DNA of 64,000 nt from Symbiodinium natans (lineage: Eukaryota > Sar > Dinophyceae > Suessiales > Symbiodiniaceae). A program made the translations under genes and the position numbers. This document shows positions 51,768 through 60,669 of this stretch, piece by piece (the stretch's first letter is position 1; the number at the start of each line of letters is the position of its first letter). The notes beneath the pieces were generated by a model. That model did not search any database. It saw nothing but the letters and a program-made list of their open reading frames with translations, and was not told the DNA's origin. The DNA is taken from assembly GCA_905221605.1 (NCBI GenBank), contig CAJNDS010002035.1, positions 1 to 64,000 on the forward strand, written 5' to 3'.

Positions 51768-53233
51768 GGGGGGACTGGGGGGGTACTCTGATGCGTCCTA
51801 TGTTTCTCGTCGTTTGTCGGTCCTGAATGTGGACCCGCGCGATACCACGTTTTTCAGCGGTTTTTCCAACGGGCAGCCCGCAAAAGTTGGAGGCTCTGGA
51901 GGTCCTGATGAGGTTTTGGAGCCCTTGAAGGCGATTGTGAGGCCTTACTTGAGTATTTGAAAGACTGGTAAACCGTATAACCCTTGAGAAAGCGCGTGTA
52001 GCAGACCTGTACACGAGTACTACACTCAAAAAATGCGGGAAAACGGCGTGTAGTACCTTGATTCCAAGTAGAAACATTACATGAACCTTAAAGTTTTGAA
52101 AAAACTATGCATTCATGTAGTACACTGTGGTTTTTCCCCAGCGCGGAGCGTGTAGTACCAGTTTTGATGAAATTACACCCGAGGCGAAATCCAGCTTTTC
52201 CCACAGTGCGGAGCGTGTAGTACTAGTTTTCATGAAATTAGACTGGCGGAAAAATCCAGCTTTTCCTACAGCGCGGAGCATGTGACACCTGGTTTTTACA
52301 GCGCGGAGCATGTGACACCTGGTTTTTAATTTGCAGTTCTACAGGTCAGGGGCTTTCAAGCTTCCTGCAGACTCTGGGGCCTTCAAGCCTTTGTGTTTAC
52401 AAGGGGAAATGGACTCTGTGTGAATGCAGGAAAATGCTCAAGTAATTGAAGACTGGAAGGCATGCGGGCTGGGGGAGAGGCAGGCAGCAGGTTTTGCAGG
52501 CTTGCTGTAGGGTCTGTAGGGGCGGCGTGCGGCAGGGTCTGCAGGTTGCCCGCAGGCGCTGCTGGCCTGCAGGCTGCTGCAGGGTCTGCAGGCTTGCCGA
52601 CAGCCTACAGACCCTGCAGCTGTAGGCTTGCTGCAGGGGTCTGCAAGCTTGCTGCGTCAGGCTGCTGCAGGGCCTGCAGGCTTGCTGCAGATTCCGCATG
52701 CTTGCTGCAGGTCTGCAGGGTCTGCAGGTTGCTGCAGTGTTACATGCAGGGTCTGCAGAACGCAGTAAGCAGCGCAGCCCGACCTTGAGAGCTACCTTGA
52801 AATTGCAAGGACTTGGAACCTGAAGAGCCTGGAAAAGGATGCTTGTCTCCGGTCACAAGCCCTTGCATGTGCCCCCGAGCCCCCAATGGCAATGTTGGAT
52901 GCCGAAGGTCGGTCTGACATGACCAACGTGTTGCAACATTGCTATTGGGGAAAGGGGATTTTCGACAACACTTATTGATTTGGGACAAGGTAGGCCCTTT
53001 GCTGGGGGTTTGGAGAATGTGCCTCAAGTGAAGCCAAATCCGACCCCAGAAAGACACAAGAAGCGTAGGACACGTTTGAGTGCCCCCGCAGTAGCTCCAG
53101 TTCCACTAATTCTACTTTCGGGGGAACCAATATCTCTTGTCCTCTGTCAAAAGGCGCAAATTCGATATCCGCTCCCACAACTTCTTGCGTGTCCGGCACT
53201 TCCGAAGGTAGGCCTTCCCACAGGGCTTGGGAG

Positions 53234-53467
53234 TTTTTTTGGACTAACGCCTCTGCACTACATCAGTAGCGCAGTAGGCCGGTCTTGTTGGGCTCGACAT
53301 AACAAGTAAAACAAAGTCAGCGCGCTCAAACCACCAAACACACCACGCAACCACCCAAGAACAGGTAAAGTCCCGGTGCAATCATACAGCACAGAGCATG
53401 CGGGGAATCGCAAATTGCGACACTGCCAGATTCTCAAAACCACCATCATGTAGCTACTGGTGCGACA
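53234..53467 (-). mobile_element. SINE-like retroposed copy, second instance
   Basis: Minus-strand copy ending GCGTTAGTCC plus seven A, homologous to 32,448-32,757 with an internal deletion of about 75 bases. Confidence 0.6.
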
Positions 53468-54457
53468 TCATTCGAATCCGGAGCGTGCCTTTGGCTGCGA
53501 GGATGTTCTCCAAGAAATATGTGCTCCACAGTAAGGAATATTAAGAAGACAGAAATCTTTCTTGAGCAAAGACCTTAGTTGGCACTGACGCTTCTGATAC
53601 ACTTGTGACTTACGGTTGCGGAATGTTGCTGGGCGGCCGCAAAGCACAATGGAAGGGTTGGTGCAGGTTGGACGTTTATCGACTGGCCCAATCCACCGTG
53701 TCAGCAGAAGAATCTGGCTTTAATCCAACTTCTACGGCATGTGGAAACAACTGTGGACGTTACTTATAAAAGCAAAGTGGCGCTGCGCCAGCTCCAATTG
53801 GCGCAGGGTGCTTAATAACTGGAATGCTAAAGCCGTCGACGGGCGGCGCAGGCCCAGCCTCTAGGTAGAGCGGTTAAACAGTATTTGGCTTAAAGTCTTT
53901 TTGAAAGTTTGGCACCAGACTTTTCCAGCATCTTCCACGTGCCATAGACGGCAAGTTCCTGACTGCGGATAAGGCGTTAAACAAGTTGTGGCCTTCTAGC
54001 CGCCAGGCGTTGTGGTTCTTAGTTTGGTGGAATTTGCTTGTCTTGCCGTTGCATTGGCCAGCAGGGCATAAGTGGAAGTCCTTCAACAAAGAAGCTTACC
54101 TGGCGTCGTCCAGAAACGCTTTTTTAAAGTACCTAGCAAACAACTACACACCTGCGCAATATCTTGCTTCTTTGCACTGGTTCGCGTCAGACGCACCTTA
54201 CAGACTGCTTGACAGCAGGCAAAGGTCAGTTCGAAGAACTGAACTGGGTTTTTAGCTGGCTCGTCAAGTTTCAAAGTCCAACTCGAGCATGTCAAGCACA
54301 CATTTTTTGGTTCCAGCCGTTGGGCGGCCTTGGAAACCACCTTTGCAACGCTTCTTCTTTGTAAGAAACGTCTTGTCAACCACACGATTTTGCCTTTGCC
54401 GCCAAGCTAAGCAGAATTCAAACGAGCGACACACAGCCACAAAATGCTTCTAACACG
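53468..54457. other. No confident gene; possible upstream part of the transposase locus
   Basis: A plus-strand frame at about 53,950-54,255 reads protein-like (NKLWPSSRQALWFLVWWN; FLKYLANNYTPAQYLASLHW) but matches nothing I know. It may be the N-terminal region of the transposase that follows, decayed. Confidence 0.3.
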
Positions 54458-54935
54458 CCAGGGCATTGCCTTCTTTTGGAGATTCCGGACAGGAGTGCTT
54501 GCACCTTGAAGCTTTTATTTGAAGACATGTTGTTGCTGGCAGTTTGATTTTTACAGACAGCTTCAAGATGTATGCTTGGTTGTCAAAGCCAGACTCTGGC
54601 TTTGTGCATTGCTGCGTGAATTACAAACGCCGTAAGTTTTCCAGAAACAATTTTTGGAAAGGAAGTTGTGGTGTCAACGAACGCAGCTGAAGGGCTTTTC
54701 GGCCGCTTGAAGGCCTTTTTTGCGAGCCAAAGGCGCCAAGAAGGTGAGTCGAGACAGCTACGGCGGTCTTCTGTCAGAGTTTTTGTGGACTGCAAGATGT
54801 TCAGCACGCCAAGTGGATCCCTTTGCGGATTTGCTTGATCAGATAAAGTTTTGGCAGAACCAACACCTTGAGAAAGAAATTTATGCTATGTTGTTAAAGG
54901 ATTCAATTCCGGAGGAGGTGCTCGAGGACTTCCTA
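54458..54935 (+). pseudogene. ISXO2/IS1595-like transposase, frameshifted
   Basis: DDE-type transposase core split over several frames. Pieces in order: PGHCLLLEIPDRSACTLKLL (54,458-54,520; family G-x-C-x-L-x-x-x-PDRSA-x-TL); HVVAGSLIFTDSFKMYAWLS (second catalytic Asp in TDSFK; family TDGW-x-x-Y); then FGKEVVVSTNAAEGLFGRLK (family HTNTxEGFWSLLK, carrying the third acidic residue); then KKVSRDSYGGLLSEFLWTAR (family VSxKHLxxYLxEFxFRxN). Single-base frame changes are needed near 54,525, 54,635 and 54,715 (the last in a run of six T) and another near 54,945 to enter the downstream frame. The first catalytic Asp and the N-terminal zinc ribbon were not found. Decay or indel sequencing errors in homopolymers are both possible. 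Confidence 0.65.
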
Positions 54936-54937
54936 GT

Positions 54938-55447
54938 GTGTGCAAAGCACCCGCGCCTGCAAGTCCGCCAGGTGAGGCTTCTGTGCCCGAGGCTTCCGAG
55001 GCAGCCCCAGAAGACCTTTCGGTTAAATCTCCATCTGAGGTTTGCGACAGTGACAGCAGCAATGTGGAACTTGTCTTGGTTCGACCTGCAAAGCGGGCCC
55101 GTGCCACTGTCAAACTTGAGAATGTGCTGCAAAATGACCTGGGGGTAAAGACAGAACCCGCTGCGAAGCAGTCGCAGGTGGTGAAACAAGAGCCGGCGAA
55201 GAAGCTCTGCCCCCATGATCGTGAGCCACCAAGGAAATTTTGCCCCCAAGGTTACGACCTCATGTTAAAACCGTTGGGCACGTCGACCTCCTCAAAGCGG
55301 GTTGGTCGGAGGGACATCCCTCTCGTTCATTGGAACAGGGTGTCCTGTGACTTATGCGGAAGTGTCAAGGAGCAGGATCACACATGGAGATGTGACACCT
55401 GCGATTGGGATGTATGCCTAGAGTGTGCATCCCTTGGGCTTTGCTGA
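54938..55447 (+). CDS. ORF with three sumoylation-type motifs and a zinc finger
   Basis: 169 codons; the nominal start is a GTG, and the true start probably lies upstream in the transposase frame, since KDSIPEEVLEDFLVCAK runs into APAPASPPGEASVPEASE after one frame change. Features: Pro/Ala/Glu-rich spacer (3-35); acidic DSDSS (38-41); basic cluster RPAKRARA (49-56), a plausible nuclear signal; VKLE (58-61), VKTE (70-73) and VKQE (82-85), each a Psi-K-x-E sumoylation consensus; and a C-terminal finger with Cys at 137, 140, 152, 155, 160 and 163 (CDLCG...WRCDTCDWDVCLEC), similar to ZZ/DC1-type fingers. It may be the C-terminal part of a transposase-derived nuclear protein. Stop at 55445-55447. 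Confidence 0.5.
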   Translation: MCKAPAPASPPGEASVPEASEAAPEDLSVKSPSEVCDSDSSNVELVLVRPAKRARATVKLENVLQNDLGVKTEPAAKQSQVVKQEPAKKLCPHDREPPRKFCPQGYDLMLKPLGTSTSSKRVGRRDIPLVHWNRVSCDLCGSVKEQDHTWRCDTCDWDVCLECASLGLC

Positions 55448-55639
55448 GACCTGTTTGCGAAGCATGGTTTCTGTCAATTACAGGAGGTGAAATTGTTGTG
55501 GTGCCAATGCTGCCTAGAATGAAGGATGCTTTGCAGGGCAGTCTGATCTGTTTCCCCTGCCGAACAGTCTTCAGTATCTGAACGAGTTGACGTGTTTGCA
55601 GCCAGGGTCGTTCATTCTCTTTGTATAGTTTGAGAAGAG

Positions 55640-57320
55640 AAGCTGGCGCAACAACAGTTTTGATGCTGCGAGGAGAGATTGAAAGCAGTGTCTGCTGGTG
55701 TCACTTTTGTCATCCAAAGTTGCCCGTACAGACAAACAACATGTTGCATTTTGGAGCAGAGCGGTTAATGATATGCCGGCTGGGTTCATCTGGTGGTGCC
55801 TCTAAATCTCCTAAACCTGAAAGAGCAGAGCCTTCGAGATCAAAACAACCGTTCTCGCAGTTGGGGGTTGACAGTTTGGCCGAGATATGGAAAATGTTGT
55901 TGCTTCTTGTCGTCCTAAACCTCAAAAAAGCATGTTGTATCAAAACTTGCAGTTGCGGCAATGCGGTTTGACAGTGTTGTGGTGAGCAGAGCGGTTTTGA
56001 CGGTTTTTGTGGTATAAAGAACAAAGCCTGCGAGATCAAAAAAGCATGCTGTATCAAGTTTTGCAGTTGGGGCAGATCGGTTTTGACAGTTTTGTGCTAT
56101 GCTGGCTGGTGTTGAAAAAGCAATACCTGCTGGTGTTGTTTCTTGTCATTCAAACCTGAAAGAAGAAGATCGAAAAACGTGTTGTGTCAAGTTCTGCAGT
56201 TGGGGCAGAGCGGTTTTGGAGTATTGTGGTCTGCTGGCTGATTTTTGAAAGAGTAATGTTTGCCGGTGTTGCTTCTTGTCACCCTAAACCTGAAAGAACA
56301 AAGTTTTGGAGATCCAAAAAGCGTGCTGTATCAAATCTGCAGTTGGGGCAGATCGGTTTTGACAGTTTTCTGGTATGCTGGCTGGTTTTGAAAGTGCTAT
56401 ACCTGTTGGTGTTGCTTCTTGTCACCCTAAACCTCAAAGAAAAAAGCCTTCGAGATCAAAAGAACGTGCTGTATCAATTTTGCAGTTGGGGCAAAGCGTT
56501 TTTGAGAGTTTTGTGGTATGCTGGCTGAATTCTGAAAGAGTAATGTCCGCTGGTGTTGTTCTTGTTTCTCACCCTAAACCTGAAAGAGCGAAGCCTTCCA
56601 GATCACAAGAGCGTGCTGTATACAGTGACCGAGCAGTGTCTTCTGGTGTTGCTTTTTTGTCATCCTAAACCTGAAAGGGCAGAGCCCTCGAGATCAAAAA
56701 GCCGTGCTGTATCAAACATCGCAGTTGGGTGAGAGCGGTTTTGACAGTTTTCTGGTATGCTGGCCGAGTTTTGAACAATGGTGTTGCTTCTTGTCATCCT
56801 AAACCTGAAAGGACAGAGCCCTCAAGATCAAAAAAGCATGTTGTATCAACAGTCAATTGGGGCAGAGCGGTTTGACAGTGTTGTGGTATGCTGGCAAAAG
56901 TTTGAAACAGCAACGTCTGCTGGTGTTGCTTTTTGTCATCCTAAACCTGAAAAGAGCAGAGCCCTCGAGATCAAAAAGCCGTGCTGTATCAAACATCGCA
57001 GTTGGGTGAGAGCGGTTTTGATAGTTTTCTGGTATGCTGGCCGAGTTTTGAACAATGGTGTTGCTTCTTGTCATCCTAAACCTGAAAGGACAGAGCCCTC
57101 AAGATCAAAAAAGCATGTTGTATCAACAGTTGCAATTGGGGCAGAGCGGTTTGACAGTGTTGTGGTATGCTGGCAGAAGTTTGAAACAGCAACGTCTGCT
57201 GGTGTTGCTTTTTGTCATCCTAAACCTGAAGGAACAGAGCCTTCGAGATCAAAAAGCACGTGTTGTATCAACTCTTGCAGTTGGGGCAGAGCGTTTTTGA
57301 CAGTTTTGTGGTATGCTCAC
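55640..57320. repeat. ~140-bp satellite, main block
   Basis: GCAGTTGGGGCAGAGCGG and its neighbours recur at about 56067, 56200, 56343, 56486, 56725, 56857, 57001, 57136 and 57281, mostly 132-145 bases apart. Each unit also carries TGGTATGCTGGC, GTGTTGCTTCTTGTCATCC, TAAACCTGAAAG and GAGATCAAAAA. Indels shift the frame between units, so no protein is maintained. Confidence 0.92.
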
Positions 57321-57339
57321 TAAGTTTTAAAAGAATAGT

Positions 57340-57605
57340 AAAGGGGTCGGGCTGGCCTGTACCTGAACCACCCCCAACCCCTAACCTTAAGGCTCCAAGC
57401 CGGGCAGTTTCTGGCTTAAGGCTGCAGGGTCGGGCAGTCTTGGGCTTAGGGCTCCAAGCTGGGCAGTCTCTGGCTTAAGACTTTGGCTTAAGGGCAGTCT
57501 TTGGTTTGAGGCTCCAGGCCGCGCAGTTTTTGGCTTAGGGCTCTAGGCCAGGCAGTCTTTGACTTAAGGTTCCAGGCCCGGGCAGTCTCTGGCGGTAAGG
57601 CTTCA
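57340..57605. repeat. ~37-bp GGGCAGTCTCTGGCTTAAGG repeat
   Basis: About seven imperfect units of GGCTCCAAGCCGGGCAGTCT and GGCTTAAGG words interrupt the 140-bp satellite. Confidence 0.85.
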
Positions 57606-58320
57606 GGCTTTGGCCTGTTGGTGTTGCTTCTTTTCATCCTCAACCTGAAAGGGCAGAGGGGTATTGAGAGTATTGTGGTATGCTGGCTGAATTTTGAAAG
57701 AGCAGTGTTTGCTGGTGTTGCTTTTTGTCATCCTCAACCTGAAAGAGCGAAGCCCTCGAAAACGTGCTGTATCAACTCTTGCAGTTGGGGAAGAACAGTT
57801 TTGCGGCATGTTGGCTGAATGTTGAAAGGGCAATACCCGCTAGTGTTGCTTCTTGTCGTCCTAGACCTGAAGGAAAAAACCTTCAAGGATCCCAAAAACA
57901 TGCTGTATTCAAGTTTTCAGTTGGGGCAGAGCGGCTTTGACAGTATTGTGGTATGCTGGGAGAACTTTGAAACAGCAACGTCTGGTGGTGTTGCTTCTTT
58001 TCATCCAAAACCTAAAGAGCAAAGCCTCCCGAGATCAAAAAAATCGTGCTTTATCAATTTTTGCAGTTGGGGCAGAGGGGTTTTGACAGTATTGTGGTAT
58101 GCTGGCAATTCTGAAAGAGCAGTGTCTGCTGGTGTTGCTTCTTGTCATCCTAAACCTGAAAGAGCAAAGCCCTCCAGATCAAAAGCACGTGTTGTATCAA
58201 CTCTTGCAGTTGGGGCAGAGCAGTTTTGACAGTATTGTGGTATGCTGGCTTTGAAACCGCAACGCCTGCTTGCTGGTGTTGCTTTTTGTCATCCAAAACT
58301 TGAAAGAACAGAGATTGTGG
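57605..58320. repeat. ~140-bp satellite, second block
   Basis: Four to five further units of the satellite (TTGCAGTTGGGGCAGAG at about 58060 and 58203), ending at 58,320. Confidence 0.9.
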
Positions 58321-58324
58321 CTTT

Positions 58325-58600
58325 TGCATGGTTTCGCAAGACAGAAGGCTTTGTTCCAGCCGAGGGCTTGTTCCAGCCAGGGCGTTTTCCAGCCCCTGGC
58401 TGGTTCCAGCCCAGGGCGTTTTCTAGCCTGGGGCTTCTTCCAGCTTGAGGCATTGTCCAGCAAAGGGTGTGTTCCAGGCAGAAGCTTGTGAAAAATATTC
58501 TCGGCATGTTCCGGGCCTGGGTATTTTCCAGCAGCAGCCTGGTTCCAGCCCCGGGCTGTTTCCAACGAGGGGTCGTTTCCACCTCTGGGCTCATCACCCC
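58325..58600. repeat. ~21-bp GTTCCAGCC repeat
   Basis: TTCCAGCC / GGGCTTGTTCCAGCC words in loose tandem directly after the satellite. Confidence 0.8.
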
Positions 58601-58689
58601 CGAGGGGTGTTGTTCCGACTTGGTGTTCTGCTCTGCGCCGTTTGGACCTCCTTGCGCTGGAGGGATTCATGTGGATCCCGCCCGCTAGA

Positions 58690-60165
58690 ATCCACATTCA
58701 ACCCTCCGCCTCCGCTCTGATTGGCATTAGTCTGCGTACGAAGACTACGAAATCAGGCATTCCCTGGAAGGTTTATGCACCAGGCCTTCTCGGCTTTTGT
58801 GGTCACTCTTGGGCCGCCCGCTGGCTTTCCGTTCTGAAGCAGGTCCTCGCCGATACTCTGGCCGTGTCATTGACTTTCTGCCTGCAGTTCTGTCTTCGGA
58901 CCCTGCCCACTCTATAATAGTTAAACCGCTGCACCGCGATCAGGTAGTGCCCTAGATCCGCTTCTTGCTTTGCCATCTTTGGAGCCAGCACGTTCAGATC
59001 CCATGCCGCGGAGTTTGATCTGATCGCAGTATTCTGTCAAGACCACCTTGCTTGCTCTGGGTCCGGCAGTTGGACCTGCCTGCCAACAAGGGCATCACCC
59101 CGTCCGGTTCTGAAAAATCTGTGTCCCTCTGCAGCCGAGACGACACAGGGCCGATACTGACCTGTCAGCAGTGGTTGTCTGCGGTTCGTGCTGAGTTCGC
59201 GGTACTGAGCGCGGCACCCCCAAAAAAGGTAGTCGTAAACCGACTAAAGACCTCAGTCAGTGGACTGGAAGTCAGTGTTCAGCGGAGCAAGAGTGCAAAG
59301 GTACGTGGTACAACTGCAGGAAGCATATCGGAGAGTACGCCGCACTAACCGTATGCAGCTGGAAGGAAACAAAGCACGCGGTGCAGAGGTTCCGACCAGC
59401 GGTGTAAAGCGTCAACACCGTACTTTAATGGCGTGGGTTTTTGTTACCGGTTTAGGAGGTTTATTGAAGAAATGTAAGCGTGTAGTAAGACGTTGATAAG
59501 TTCTACGCAACCCCCTCGCAACAAGTTATAAGAGGTGGTAAGCAGTAAGGCCTATTAGAGGGATTTAGCTAAGCATCAAGCTAAGAGCGATAAACGTTTA
59601 TTGGAATTATCCAAGTTAGGACCGAAGTTGCTAAGGACTTAAGTTAATTTGGGTAAGTGGTTATGGGACTTATTAAGTGAAGAAGTAAAGCGTGAATGGC
59701 ATATAGCAGGGATGATTTCTTGAAGACCTGGGCGGAAGTTGCCCGGTGAAAGGGGGCGTTGCGGAGCTTGTGACGGGCGTTTGGCGGGATGTGCTGCAGT
59801 GCGGGTAGAGAGAAAGCGATTGACAGAAAGTGAAGAGACGTGTTTATATAGATATGTGCAAGTGTGTGCAAGCATGAACAAACGCTGAAAGTGAAAGAGC
59901 GCCCATGGTGCAGGATTGCATCGGGAAAGCTGCCATGTATGCAAGCTTGTTATCTGCAGCTTGCGCGGTCCAGGAACACGGTGAGTTTATCGCCAGAAGG
60001 GGTGGCTGAAACAGGAGCGCTATCCGAGCCCGAGAGTTCCTGAGCAATGTTTGTTCCGCAGCGTAAACCTCAAAGGGGCAAGCTTGAAAGGCCAGGGCTT
60101 GTCTCATGTTTGGGCGATATGTGTCTGCAGCACGTGTGTGTGTGTGCACACAAGTTCAGAAGTGT
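58690..60165. other. No gene recognised
   Basis: Short frames without motifs on both strands; no repeat family from elsewhere in the window. Confidence 0.3.
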
Positions 60166-60175
60166 GAACGCAGCA

Positions 60176-60312
60176 GTGACTCATTTCAAGGACAGAAATG
60201 AGTCACGGCTCCGTGCCCCCTCAACGCAAGCAGTGACTCATTTCAGGACCTGAAATGAGTCACCGCTCTGTGCCCCCTCAACAAACAGTGACTCATTTCA
60301 GGGCCTGAAATG
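60176..60312. promoter_or_regulatory. Three palindromes built on TGACTCA / TGAGTCA
   Basis: Arms at 60176-60187 and 60195-60206 (12 bp, 7-base loop), 60233-60247 and 60249-60263 (15 bp, 1-base loop), and a truncated third at 60288-60312. The spacing is about 56 bp. TGACTCA is the binding core of AP-1/GCN4-type bZIP factors. A regulatory role is inference; a small tandem hairpin repeat is equally possible. Confidence 0.5.
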
Positions 60313-60520
60313 CAATACGCTGGCTCTGGGGTCTTAAGGCTGGACCTCGAGGTGTCAAAAAAATTGTTTGGTCCTAAGGCTGGGCACTAGAGTCAACCAG
60401 TTATTGGTCTTAAAGCTGGGTCAAAGCGTTTTGTGTTTTTTAAGGCTGGGTCCCTCGAGGGTTCAAACTGTTTTTGGTTTTAAGGCTGGGCCCTGCGGCG
60501 CTTCTTCGAGGCCATCGCCA
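60313..60520. repeat. ~60-bp GGTCTTAAGGCTGGG repeat
   Basis: About four imperfect units of TTGGTCTTAAGGCTGGG follow the palindromes. Confidence 0.7.
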
Positions 60521-60669
60521 CCGGACCTGCTTATGGTCCTCATTTTCGTGACGTGCAACGCTGGTGTAGTGTGACCCCTTTATGTCAACGTCAAAGGCAT
60601 TCGGACCTACACAGTTGGGACCTCAAGAGATAGGGTTTCGTTCGTGTCTGCCAAATCTTAGAGTGCTTG

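Larger units (their letters stand above)
47690..53100. repeat. Segmental tandem duplication, three copies
   Basis: The block order recurs: GTGTTTACAA, a CTGCAG-rich stretch, GATGCTTGTCTCCGGTCACA, CATTGGGGAAAGGGGATTTT, a 446-bp unit, GGGGTACTCTGATGCGTCCT, then 65-bp repeats. Copy I is about 47,700-49,690, copy II 49,690-52,380, copy III 52,390-53,100 (partial). Copies II and III are offset by about 2,659 bp and are nearly identical; copy I is more diverged. Short open frames conserved between copies follow from the duplication. Confidence 0.9.
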
